From NCBI GenBank assembly GCA_028023455.1, contig JAQFVV010012435.1:870001-934000 (forward strand): a DNA stretch of 64,000 nt, given 5' to 3'. Under the pieces are notes generated by a model, which saw only the letters and a program-made list of their open reading frames with translations, made no database searches and was not told the origin of the DNA. Made by a program: the position numbers and the translations under genes. Positions 48,356-58,856 of this stretch are shown in pieces. How positions within the stretch are numbered: the first letter of the stretch is position 1; each line of letters starts with the position of its first letter. This DNA is from Epiperipatus broadwayi (Eukaryota > Onychophora > Udeonychophora > Euonychophora > Peripatidae).

Positions 48356-48774
48356 GAACCAATAACATTGCTGATTAGTGAATCCTTCAAGATAGCAGTT
48401 GCTTGAGCAGTTGCAAACTCCTCTTCCATTGTTGTTAGCAATGAGCAAAAACATATTTCTCATAGTTTACTTAAATATTTATGTTTAAAAGTAATTTTTA
48501 AAAACATAATTGTACTTAGATTTTATTTGAATATGTTTTATTTTTAAAACTACAAGTTAAAAAATTCAATGTAATGATAAAATAAAAACTATGATTGATA
48601 ACACTCTGCAATATACCCCAATACAGAATTTTTGTGGTACTTTAATAATTTATAAATACAATTTTAAATTTTGGAAGAGAATCTCATAGCTTCATAATGA
48701 CTTAATAATTTGTTCAGGTTTTAAAAATGCAGTTCAATTAACCAAGACTTTATTATTATTATTATTTACTGGTA

Positions 48775-48905
48775 TTGCACCCTATGCAGTTTGGTGTAAT
48801 TGCTAGAGCTCTCAACTTGGAATTGGGAAGTCCCAGGTTTGATTTTGGTACTCACAGTTCTGGTAGTCAATCTTCTTATGAACTCCTAAAAAATATAGCC
48901 ATAGA
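48775..48905 (+). repeat. tRNA-derived SINE, family T
   Basis: GGTGTAATTGCTAGAGCTC A-box region, CCAGGTTTGATTTTGG B-box region, then the 'tcaatcttcttatgaactcc' tail. Confidence 0.7.
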
Positions 48906-48909
48906 TGGG

Positions 48910-49857
48910 GGCTTTTTCTCGTATTGCAATAATTATGCAATAAGAAAAAAGTTAGACCTCATTACATTTCATATTTTTCTCCCTATATTTTCAATTTTAG
49001 TCTGTTTTTTATTTGTAAATTTTTATTTCTAATAAATAAAGTATAATTTATTGGTTCTTAATGTAGAATAAAGATTTTAATACTAAAGTAAAATATTGAA
49101 CTATAATTAGAGCTGCCATTATAAGAAGATGCAAAAACATAGTAAAACATGGAAGTGCTAATATAGATGTAGATTGATGGACTCAAGAGTTAAATGATTT
49201 ATTATTAATTCTCAGTTGATAAAAGTAAATTAATTTGATCAGCTAGGTGGAAATACTGTGTTCAATCTATCCACATTGATGCTCAAACATCACATGTCTT
49301 TTTAAAAATGGAGCCATGATTATTTTTATTTGATATTATTATACTAATTATCAGGCTTGACATCTTTGTTATATTATTAAATATATTATATCAAGTACTG
49401 TACATGGTAAATAGCAAAAGCTTTACAAATGAGGACTCATTGTGGTGATCTTCACAAATATTTTAATAAACAAATATCTGTTATAAAAAAAAATTAAAAA
49501 TATTCATTATTATTTTAAAGCAAATGTTCACCCTTTTAAAAAAATGCCAGCCATGATATTGCAAAAAATGTCTTCAGCATAAAAAAATGCTTCTATGGAA
49601 GTCTTAAACTGAAATCTCAACTATTCTAAATAACTAAAGCAAATTGTTTTAATTTGAACTTAAATTTATGTTTAAATAAACATTAAATCTTTAAAAAGAA
49701 GTGATCTTAACACATGGTAGATCCACAAACAACTTAGTTCATTTGTGTACTAATCTAATATCTTTGCACAAATACTTTTTTTTTATAAATCATATGCTAA
49801 AAATTGCAGTCTTGATTAGAAATAAACTTACAATTTTTAAAACTAGTTGTAGATCAT
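48910..49857. other. Non-coding AT-rich stretch
   Basis: No gene or named repeat recognised. Confidence 0.45.
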
Positions 49858-49908
49858 TAATGAATAGTATTTCTGTAGAGTAATTTTCACTTTATCACTC
49901 TCATTAAA

Positions 49909-50308
49909 TTGATAATCTCTAGTCTAATGAATAACTAATAAAAATTATTATTATACTGTCATCATGTGGTTTATGTCAAAGTCGTGAGGACAGCAAGTTT
50001 GACACTTAATTAAACTGTAATAATTGTTATCTATATATAGTGAACAATAATAAAGATCTGTGTAAGAGATTGTGATCTGGGCAATTGATGAGGGCTGGTC
50101 AGCATAAAATGTGCACCTTGAATGTTATACATTTTTACATATGATTTTGGTCATATACTTATGACTGTACCCTTCCACAAGGTGTTAAAAGTATTAAGAA
50201 ACTAGTTTCTACCTTGTGTGAGAATGTTATAATGAAAATTATTCTACAGAAATATTATTAAGTGGATAATCTCTAGTCTAATCAATGACTAATAAAAATT
50301 ATTAATAT
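49909..50308 (+). repeat. Family A2 repeat, unit plus partial (353-bp period)
   Basis: The block GATAATCTCTAGTCTAAT at 49909 recurs at 50262, 353 bp apart, with the same following sequence (about 45 bp). Between them is the A2 unit with its ribozyme remnant. Direct repeats at both ends are expected if the copy came from a circular or tandem template. Confidence 0.75.
50080..50125 (+). ncRNA. Hammerhead ribozyme remnant (A2)
   Basis: GGGCAA, TTGATGA (C lost), a short stem II (GGCTGGTCAGC), ATAAAA in place of GAAA, then CACCTTG. Recognisable by alignment to other copies but inactive by its core changes. Confidence 0.45.
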
Positions 50309-50439
50309 AGTTATAGATCAATTTTCATACATCTTACATATTAAAGAAAGTCATATGGATATTTTAATACTTCCAACACAACTGCACAGCAGTGACCATT
50401 ACAATCAAGTGTGCTGTTTGCAGCAAATTTAAAAATTAG

Positions 50440-50522
<83 letters not shown>
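50440..50522. repeat. (TA)n microsatellite, target of the LTR element
   Basis: About 40 TA units end exactly at the 5' LTR. The array resumes for about 12 bp after the 3' LTR (63221-63232), so the retrotransposon landed inside this microsatellite. Confidence 0.95.
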
Positions 50523-50525
<3 letters not shown>

Positions 50526-53443
50526 GAATGTTCAAATTGATGATCCAGGTATATATATAAAAAAAAAAAAAACATAGTAGACAATTCAGTACAATATAAG
50601 TTTAACTAAATAGGATCGATATTATTTTATATATTTCATATATGAATGCAGTCACCATAGTAACATTATTATATACAGTTCAATGTTTTTTGTGTTGTGT
50701 ATATGTGTTTATAAATTAATTTAAAAAAAATATTATTATAAAAAAATATAGATATGTGTAAATTATTGATGTTTATCAATAATTTAAAAGGTTATTATAT
50801 CAATTTTGTATTTTGGTTTGTAAAATAATAAAAAAATTGTAATCGAATTTGGATTTAATCTTCATGTATCTTTTTCTCCGAACTTACCCCATAACCGCGC
50901 CAAAACAACTATAAGAAAATTGATAGAATTGAGTTTTTTTTGAGTAAGATTGTATGGTCGTCAAGATATGAAAAACGTCAGAAAGAGAACATATAAAAAA
51001 GACGCAACAGACTATAACAGGACTTTTTATCATTTTGCAATAGTAAAGGATAGATCTATTTTCTGTGTCTTAACAAATAAATTTTTTCAATATTTTTTTT
51101 TGTGTGTAAAACCATAAAACATGGAAAAATAGTGGAATTATCTGCCCGTTCAATCATTTAGTGGGCAGTTGCGAAAAAGGTTTCCGGGGAAGCGACAGCA
51201 AAGTAAAAAAAAAAAAAAACCTATGAAATAAAAAAAAAAAATGCTTTATAAAAAAAAAATGGATTGGCGTAAACATCGTCTCACGAGCAAAGGAACAAGA
51301 CCCAACTGGATCAATTCACATCATAATAGGGATAATCAAAGTGCACTCACCTCTTCGGACAAAAAAAAAAAAGAAAACTTTTAATGAAGTATTGTAAAGT
51401 TTACGATTACTATTTCTGATGGAGAAACTTCTCTTTACACTATAACTGAAGTCAATCGATAGACCAATAAATAGTGAACGAACAGACTCATATATATATG
51501 GTATGATTTTTTTTTATATAAAATGTGCGTGTATTAATTTTTTTTTATATGTAATAAAATGGGATGATTTTTTTTTAATTATCTCTAAAAGTAATATAAT
51601 TTATTAAATGAAAATGATCGGAAAGACTCAAATATATTTATTATTTCATATTCATTTATCCGTAATTATTTTGATAAACAAATAGATTTTGATACCCTCC
51701 TATTTCACATTTTGGTATCGGTTATATGTAAATTTTTTTTAGTAAAATATCTAAGAGCCTTTCCCGTCATTTACTCATTCATTTTTTTTTGTCGTTATCG
51801 TTATTGCAACACATATATAGAGATACACATAGCAATTTGATCATTTTATTTAGTCAACCAATCTAAAATATAAAGTCATTTCGGATGTATTTTATCATTA
51901 ATATTGTCAATTTTCTTTTCTATAATCTAATAAATTGAGTTAATTTAAATATCAAGACTAGTTTAATTATTTTGTTTTATTTGGATTGCGTAAGACGGCG
52001 TAGCTATTTAAGTAACAGGATTCAAACTCAGCTTGGTAAGCGAATTGGAATATAAGATAAGGTATGTTTTGCTTATTAGTATTTTATTTTGTTTCTATAT
52101 GAATTTCATATTTATATTTGCATTCGAATATTATATATACATATTATCATTTATCTTAGTTAATATTACAAAGTCAATCATTTCATGTTTGTCTGATTCC
52201 GTCATAAAAATCTAAATAGATTATACTTTATCGTTTGGTTCAGAATAATTCGTCTTGGATATTTTTCTTAAACTCCTATAAAATGAAGGAGAATAAACTT
52301 CATTGACCGATTTAATTGAATATTGTTTTGATTTGTATAAATATCAATTATAATCATATGTTGCCAATCAATTTTTATTCAATTGTTTAAAATTTCAAAC
52401 AAGTTGTATTAATACTCACAGGTGAATAAACATCCAATAGAAGCTCGATATATCTTTTATGTAATGTGGTTGGACATTGTAAAGTTAGAGATGAGCTAAT
52501 AGAGTGTTGATATTAAACTCCAGTGAAGTACTCTATTTTAAAACCTAAACGAAGCACTAATTAAGCATCACTTTATTGGAAGATATTTATAAATTAGTTA
52601 TAAATTATTTTGTAGCTTCTTAGTAAACCATAGACGTATATTAATTTGTTTAAACATTTAAGTGAGTGTATAAATTTTCAAAGTGTTTATAAAATTATAA
52701 TAAAACCAGTTGATACCCACAGAAATTTATTAATTAGAGATTGAAGTAGAAAGAATTGTATATCGCTTATTGACACGAGTGTTTATCTTTCTATTTAGCG
52801 TTTATTAAAATAGATATATGTATATTTGGGTTCAAGTATTATTTTGTTTTGATATTTAAATAATGTCTATGTGCAAACAAATGTTTTGTAAAGTACTATT
52901 ACAGGTACTTAGATGCTTATCCATTAAGTTAAAAAGGGCAGCATTTTTAAATAATAAAGTAGATTTAAATTACTATAACAGTAACAGGCTAATAAAATAT
53001 ATATTGGAATCTGTTTTAGTTATCAATTGGATTTGATTTTGATTAGATTGCCAATCAAGTAGTTAGCCTAATCCTATATTTTTGTTTAGGGCAATAGTAG
53101 TTGGTTTCACTGCTCTTTGCAATTTATGTTGTAATTGTGATGGATTTGTTGATGTCTGGAGCAGATAGTCTCATTATTTCTTCATTTCACATATAACTTA
53201 AGTAAATTAAACTTTAAGAGAGATTATTTGTGCTTTGTGATGGTTTATTACATAACAGCGACCCGATTGAGCTAGACCAGATTAATTTAAATTAGATTTT
53301 TAGATTTTTTATCAAATCAGATTGATCATCCTAACCATCACCTTCATCCATCAATTCAATCAGTTACAAATTGGCACCAACATTTTGGGCCTTCTTTCTT
53401 CAATTTAAATGGAATACAGCATTCAACAATTCCAACGGTTACA
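50523..53443 (+). repeat. 5' LTR (2921 bp)
   Basis: Begins TGTGAATG and ends GGTTACA (5'-TG...CA-3'). Aligned by eye with the 3' LTR it shows about eight substitutions plus several one- to six-base homopolymer or TA-run length differences, i.e. well above 99% identity. It contains no credible ORF. LTRs in this superfamily are usually a few hundred bp. Confidence 0.95.
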
Positions 53444-53446
53444 AAA

Positions 53447-53465
53447 TGGTGCGCCAACTCGGGCC
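53447..53465 (+). promoter_or_regulatory. Primer binding site
   Basis: TGGTGCGCCAACTCGGGCC begins three nucleotides after the LTR end, the normal position for the tRNA primer that starts minus-strand DNA synthesis. It starts TGG, complementary to a tRNA CCA end. The tRNA could not be assigned with confidence. A related block lies inside the LTR at 53372-53391. Confidence 0.75.
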
Positions 53466-53742
53466 AAAATAACCAATTAAAGACCCAAGTTTGAGTCTCA
53501 TATAGATGCTAAAACATGGTATTATTTTTATATGCATTGGTGGAGCTATATAGCTGATTATATTATATCATGGGTTTAAATAAGATATTAGAATATTTGT
53601 TGTTGTCATTCTTTGGGGATTTTTATTCGCAGCTGTAGGATTGAATGGGTAGATATGTTTTATGTAAGAATAAATAAAAGTAAAGTATTTCACAATTTAT
53701 TTAAAATAGAGATATTATATTTGACATAAATAGAAAATAAAA
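53466..53742 (+). other. Retrotransposon 5' leader
   Basis: Untranslated region between primer binding site and gag. No structure recognised. Confidence 0.6.
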
Positions 53743-55593
53743 ATGGAAAGCAATAAGAAAGAAAAATTATCAAAACCTGAAGGCGATTTGTATCCAATTC
53801 TGAAAGAATTAATGGAAAAGATGGATGATATGAAAAATGATATAAATAATAAATTTAGTGACATGAGTAGAGATAATCAAATGTTAAGAGAAGACATGAA
53901 TAATAAACTGGGTGATATGATTAAAGAAAATAAAGAACTTAGAGAGGAGGTAAATATTAAAATTGGCTTATGCAAAATCGAGTTAAATGCTACCAATGCC
54001 AAGTTTGAGGAATTTAAATATGACTTAGATGCTCAGTTAAAAAAATCTGATAGTAAATGTGATAGCAGATTTAATGAGTTAAGGGACCAGTTAAATAAAT
54101 CACAAGAAAGATTAGAAAATAGATTTGAAAACTTGAGTGAGGAAGTTAAAAATTGCAAAGTTGGGCACAAAGAATTAGAAAAAAAATACACAAAATCAGA
54201 GAAAGCTTACAAGGATGGTCAAGAGGCTTCAAAAGTAGAAGTAAACAACCTTAAGCTAGAAGTTAAGGATCTTCAAAGCCAGATGAAAGTTGAATATAAA
54301 GAGGTATGCAAGAAACATAACAAGGCTGATAATGAAATAAAGAAATTACAGAAAGTGTGTAAAGAATCGCAGAATAGTCTACTAGGTGTCCAAGAAGAGT
54401 TAAGCAACATTGAGCAAGTGAAGGCAAGAGAGTTAGACGATTTAAAGGATAGACTAGATAGTCACCAATCATCATTGCAACAGTTAGAAAATTATGCTAA
54501 AAATCAAGAAGAGGTTTATAATGAAATTAAAGATAATGGCAAGATACTGAAACAAGAAATAAATAGACATTTGGAGGAACAGGAAATAAATCTCAATCGT
54601 AGGATATCTATAATGTTGGAAGATAAAATAGTAGGAATAAAGGATACTATGATAAAAGGTAATGATAGTCTAATGGATAAACCATATCAATATTTGGCCA
54701 CAGAAAATAAGTTAAATAGAAGTGATCATGATATACCATCAATGTATGGGGATGAGAATAATAAATTAATACATAGTCCAGAAGAAATTAAGAAAGAAAG
54801 GATAGATGGAAACATAGCAAGGTTTATCCAACTCAAAGTCTTCAAGGGTGATTATGATGAAAACCCCATAGAGTATCTAAGTGCACTGGAAGAGCTATTC
54901 TCATTAAGTAGATTAAGTGAGATGGAAAAATTGTCGGTGGCTAGTAATCATTTGAGTGCATCTGCCAAACATTGGTGGAAGTCCTTGTTTAATAAGCCCG
55001 AAACATATGGGGATTTTAAATATGTATTGTTGAATAGTTTTTGGAGGGAAGACAAACAGGACAACATTAGGCACCAGATTAGCCAAGATAAATATAGTGT
55101 TAGTAAGGGTAGCTTGACTCAATTTTTCCGGATGCAGACAGCAAAATTGAAAATGCTGACCGCATATCCGTTGTCGGAAAACCAAATAATTTGTATCATT
55201 AGGAGAAACCTGCCACGCCATATTGAGCAAACTCTGATTGCTGCCGATAGGCATACTGTTGAAGAGGTGTCCGATATACTTGGATCACTTGAGGCAAGTG
55301 AAGCACCTACAGGAAGTGGTCATAAATACCACAGAAATGATCCTACTTACAATGTTTCTCCCATTAAATATTATAGAAATAGAAGGACCTTAGATAATAG
55401 AAATGATAGGTATTATAGAGGCACTAAATATGCCAAGTCTTTAGCACCAGTAAATACAAACAGGGCCAATCCCAAAGGTTATGATAGAGCAGAAAAGGGT
55501 GCATGTGCAGCAGGAAGTTATCCTGTCAGCATATCACAGAATACACCTGTGAAAATGCTAGGGGCTAGGCCTAAGACTAGTCCTTTAAATTAA
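53743..55593 (+). CDS. Gag protein with long N-terminal coiled coil
   Basis: A 616-residue capsid-type protein. Residues 1 to about 310 are highly charged with heptad-like spacing (for example LREDMNNKLGDMIKENKEL), a predicted long coiled coil. Residues about 355-500 are the retrotransposon gag capsid domain: IQLKVFKGDYDENPIEYL, then AKHWWKSLF, then QFFRMQTAKLKMLTAYPL. The C-terminus is basic and polar, but no CCHC zinc knuckle is present, unusual for a gypsy gag. The start is the first ATG of a long frame preceded by A-rich sequence. The stop TAA (55591) immediately follows a slippery heptamer, so a fraction of ribosomes should read on into pol. The frame is fully intact. Confidence 0.9.
   Translation: MESNKKEKLSKPEGDLYPILKELMEKMDDMKNDINNKFSDMSRDNQMLREDMNNKLGDMIKENKELREEVNIKIGLCKIELNATNAKFEEFKYDLDAQLKKSDSKCDSRFNELRDQLNKSQERLENRFENLSEEVKNCKVGHKELEKKYTKSEKAYKDGQEASKVEVNNLKLEVKDLQSQMKVEYKEVCKKHNKADNEIKKLQKVCKESQNSLLGVQEELSNIEQVKARELDDLKDRLDSHQSSLQQLENYAKNQEEVYNEIKDNGKILKQEINRHLEEQEINLNRRISIMLEDKIVGIKDTMIKGNDSLMDKPYQYLATENKLNRSDHDIPSMYGDENNKLIHSPEEIKKERIDGNIARFIQLKVFKGDYDENPIEYLSALEELFSLSRLSEMEKLSVASNHLSASAKHWWKSLFNKPETYGDFKYVLLNSFWREDKQDNIRHQISQDKYSVSKGSLTQFFRMQTAKLKMLTAYPLSENQIICIIRRNLPRHIEQTLIAADRHTVEEVSDILGSLEASEAPTGSGHKYHRNDPTYNVSPIKYYRNRRTLDNRNDRYYRGTKYAKSLAPVNTNRANPKGYDRAEKGACAAGSYPVSISQNTPVKMLGARPKTSPLN
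55584..55590 (+). promoter_or_regulatory. Predicted -1 ribosomal frameshift site TTTAAAT
   Basis: In the gag frame this reads T TTA AAT TAA, a fit to the X XXY YYZ rule with the stop codon next. A -1 slip gives TTT AAA TTA AAA ATG in frame with pol (pol is at -1 relative to gag). This produces Gag-Pol at a fixed minority level in related elements. A downstream stimulatory structure was not identified with confidence. Confidence 0.8.
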
Positions 55594-55595
55594 AA

Positions 55596-58500
55596 ATGGC
55601 CTCGTTGGAATGTTCCTCACTGCGGGAGCCTCATAGTATAGTGAATTTGGGGAGCCATGATATTTTTAGTTATTTGGAATCAATAAATTTTGAAACAGAA
55701 GATGATGATTATGATAGGGATTTGGAAAGTTATATCCTTAATTATTGTCCAGAAATTGTTATAGTTATTCAAGGTACCTCAGTAAGGGCTTTACTTGATT
55801 CAGGGAGTCAAATTTCCCTTATCTCTGAGAATTTTTATAATAAGCTTGCCGAAATCGATTCTGAAATCCCTATGTTGCCATTGAGACAGACACAGGTTAT
55901 AATGGCAAATGGTCGAAAGGCAAAATTGTTTACTCAGCAAGTATGGCTGAATGTGAGAATTAATTTAATTACAGTAGAACAAATCTTTTTGATTATGTCT
56001 GGACTTATTCATGAGGTCATAATAGGATCCGACTTCCTGAATCGGTTTGGATGTATTATCGATTATGCAAATCAGGAAATAATTATAAAAGGGGAAAAGC
56101 ATAGTTTTGAGAGGTCAGTACCCATTAAGAGTGTAAATATACTAACCATCCAAGATAATTCTACAAAGCCAGATTTATATGCAAAAGTCGATGAATCATC
56201 TGAGTTAGATGACAACTATAAGCAAAGGTTTTTTCAGATACTATGTAGATATAAGGATGTGTTTTCAAAAAAGCCTGATGTGATAAAGGGATATGTGCAT
56301 CGGATACGCTTGAGGGACTATAGCCCCTTCCAATGTAAAAGCTATCCTATCCCTCACCAATATAAAGATGAAGTAAGAAAACAAATTGATCAAATGGTTG
56401 AGTGGAAAATTATTAAGAAAAGTCCCTCAGCCTATAACAGTCCACTAGTGGTCGTTCGTAAAAAGAACGGGTCCATACGTATTTGCTTGGATGCGAGGTT
56501 CTTGAATCAGTTAATGGTTCCAGAACATGATGTTCCTCCTACTGTGCAGGAATTGCTCATTAAATTTAAGGACAAAAAGGTCTTTTCCACAGTTGTCTTA
56601 ACAGCTAGTTATTGGCAGGTATATTTGCATGATGAAGATCAGCAATACACTGCCTTTAAATATGAGGGCTACTCTTATGTGTTTAAAAGAATGCCTTTTG
56701 GGCTTATAAATAGTGGAGCTGGACTCCTCAGATGTTTAGACAAGGTATTGTCTGATGAAGTAAAGGGCATCATTACTATGTATGTAGATGATGTTGTGAT
56801 TGCCTCTGAAAACATGTCAGAGCATTTTCATCATCTTAATATGTTTCTGAGAGAGTGTGAAGAGAAACATATTAAAATAAATTTAAAAAAGAGTAGAATA
56901 GCTGTTAAGGAGATACAATTTTTAGGACATATTGTAGGATATGAGGGAATAAAACCGCATCCAGAGAAAATAAAGTCTATTCAAAATTTTCCCATTCCAG
57001 AGAATAGAAAGCAACTACGTTCTTTCCTTGGTGTCTGCAATTTTTATCATAGATTTTATGAAAATTTTGCATATGACACTGTTCATATATTAAATCTATT
57101 AAGGAAAGATGTGAAATGGAAATGGACTGATAACCACTCTATAGAATTTAAAAAAATAAAATCAAATTTTCTAAATACTGTAATCTTATATTACCCTAAT
57201 TTCCAAGAAATATTTTATGTACAAACTGACAGTAGTGGGTATGGTCTAGGAGTAGTTTTATTCCAGCTGGACCATGAAAAGAAGCCCCGTGTCTTATATT
57301 TCTTGAGTAGATTGTTGAAAGGTGCAGAATTACATTATACCACCACAGAAAAGGAAGCCTTGGCTGTTGTATGGGCGTTTCAAAAGCTTCGACAGTATCT
57401 GCTTGGATCTGAAATAGTTGTTATTACAGATCACAAGAGTTTAGAGTTTATAAATCGAAGCTATCTAAATAGTGAAAGGCTAGTTAGGTGGAGTCTCTTC
57501 CTTCAACAATTTAATTATAAGGTTCAGTATTGTAAAGGAAAAGACAATATAGTAGCAGATATTCTAAGTAGGAATTCTGTCAAGATAGACACCTGTCACT
57601 TAAATCTCGATCATGCTTTTATCACTGTAATCTCTCTGGTAGTTGATGAATCAGTGGAAAATGATTTAAAGAACTTAAAATTTTTACAATCTGGTAATCC
57701 AAAGTTGAGTGCTATTATTCAATATTTGGATGCGGGGATTGAATCAAAGGCCATAAAAAGAATAATCAAGAGTAAAGTAATTTTTAGATATAAGATGAGT
57801 GAAGGTCTGTTGTATTATAAGGTAAAGGAGGACCATGAACAATCATGGAGAGTTGTGATACCATCATGTATTAGAAATCGATTGATATATTATGTGCATT
57901 GTCTTTATGGGCACTACGGACCCAGAAAGGTAGAATATGTTGTGCGCAGACTGTTTTACTGGCCTGGATTGTATGCATCCATAATGAACAGGCTCAAATA
58001 TTGTGAGATCTGTTTGAGATCTAAATATGCTAACAAGTCATATGCTGGGACATTGCAACCAATAATACCTGCTCATCCCAACGATCTCTTGGCAATTGAT
58101 TTCTATGGGCCTTTACCAGCTTATAAAAGGTTTAAGTTTGTTTTGGTCACTTATGATGTCTTCTCCAAATTTGTAGGGGCATATCCGGTGACCAGGGCAA
58201 ATTCAAAGAATGTAATTAAATGTTTGCAAGAAATACAATTTGTAAATATAGGGAAACCCAAGGCTATCTTGACAGACCATGCTACATCATTCCTATCTAA
58301 GGAGTGGAAAGGTTGGATTGAACGGCAGGGTATAAAACATATTCTGTGTTCAATTAGGAACCCACAATCTAACCCATGTGAAAGAGTTATGCGTGAGCTG
58401 GGTAGATTATTTAGGGTATACCTAGGAAGCAACCACCGTGCATGGGTGAATAAATTAAAGGATGTCATTCACTATATAAATATAACACAGAATGAATCCA

Positions 58501-58856
58501 CTAAATACACCCCAATGTATTTGCACTTTGGATATAAAGAGCCCATATTAATTAAAGCACCATTACCTATTATAACTGAAGAAAAGGTAGATTATGATAA
58601 TGACTTAGCAAAGGCTGGCCAGAATTTGAGAGAGATGGGACAGAAAAGAATTACCCAAGCCTCTCATAAGCCTTGTATATTTAAAGTAGGAGATTTTGTA
58701 TTTGTAAGAACTCCCCAAATCAGTGACCCGCAGAATTATAAATTCAAAAAGTTTTTGAATATATATGAGGGACCATTCCAAATAAAAAGAAAAGTGGGGG
58801 AGAATGCATTTTTCATAGAAACCCCAGAAGGTGAAAAAGGTACCTTCAATGCCTGA
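55596..58856 (+). CDS. Pol polyprotein (protease, RT, RNase H, integrase)
   Basis: A 1086-residue frame probably made as Gag-Pol by -1 frameshifting; its own ATG lies three bases after the gag stop. Aspartic protease: DSG at 68-70 (LLDSGSQISLI). RT about 240-430: YVDD at 396-399 is intact, but motif A reads FSTVVLTASYWQ with Val334 where this family has a catalytic Asp. RNase H about 540-660: D545, EKEAL near 585, D612, ADILS near 655. Integrase: zinc-binding H-H-C-C about 765-805 (HCLYGH; CEIC), catalytic D835, D894 and E929 (34 residues between the last two), then the GPY/F-like EGPFQI end. No chromodomain. All frames are open; only the RT active-site change suggests loss of activity. Confidence 0.93.
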   Translation: MASLECSSLREPHSIVNLGSHDIFSYLESINFETEDDDYDRDLESYILNYCPEIVIVIQGTSVRALLDSGSQISLISENFYNKLAEIDSEIPMLPLRQTQVIMANGRKAKLFTQQVWLNVRINLITVEQIFLIMSGLIHEVIIGSDFLNRFGCIIDYANQEIIIKGEKHSFERSVPIKSVNILTIQDNSTKPDLYAKVDESSELDDNYKQRFFQILCRYKDVFSKKPDVIKGYVHRIRLRDYSPFQCKSYPIPHQYKDEVRKQIDQMVEWKIIKKSPSAYNSPLVVVRKKNGSIRICLDARFLNQLMVPEHDVPPTVQELLIKFKDKKVFSTVVLTASYWQVYLHDEDQQYTAFKYEGYSYVFKRMPFGLINSGAGLLRCLDKVLSDEVKGIITMYVDDVVIASENMSEHFHHLNMFLRECEEKHIKINLKKSRIAVKEIQFLGHIVGYEGIKPHPEKIKSIQNFPIPENRKQLRSFLGVCNFYHRFYENFAYDTVHILNLLRKDVKWKWTDNHSIEFKKIKSNFLNTVILYYPNFQEIFYVQTDSSGYGLGVVLFQLDHEKKPRVLYFLSRLLKGAELHYTTTEKEALAVVWAFQKLRQYLLGSEIVVITDHKSLEFINRSYLNSERLVRWSLFLQQFNYKVQYCKGKDNIVADILSRNSVKIDTCHLNLDHAFITVISLVVDESVENDLKNLKFLQSGNPKLSAIIQYLDAGIESKAIKRIIKSKVIFRYKMSEGLLYYKVKEDHEQSWRVVIPSCIRNRLIYYVHCLYGHYGPRKVEYVVRRLFYWPGLYASIMNRLKYCEICLRSKYANKSYAGTLQPIIPAHPNDLLAIDFYGPLPAYKRFKFVLVTYDVFSKFVGAYPVTRANSKNVIKCLQEIQFVNIGKPKAILTDHATSFLSKEWKGWIERQGIKHILCSIRNPQSNPCERVMRELGRLFRVYLGSNHRAWVNKLKDVIHYINITQNESTKYTPMYLHFGYKEPILIKAPLPIITEEKVDYDNDLAKAGQNLREMGQKRITQASHKPCIFKVGDFVFVRTPQISDPQNYKFKKFLNIYEGPFQIKRKVGENAFFIETPEGEKGTFNA

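Noticed and set aside
50341-50535. ORF rich in Ile-Tyr repeats
   Set aside because: Translation of the TA microsatellite; no gene.
54263-54475. Minus-strand ORFs within gag and pol (also 54913-55254 and 58151-58468)
   Set aside because: Opposite-strand shadows of intact gag/pol frames.
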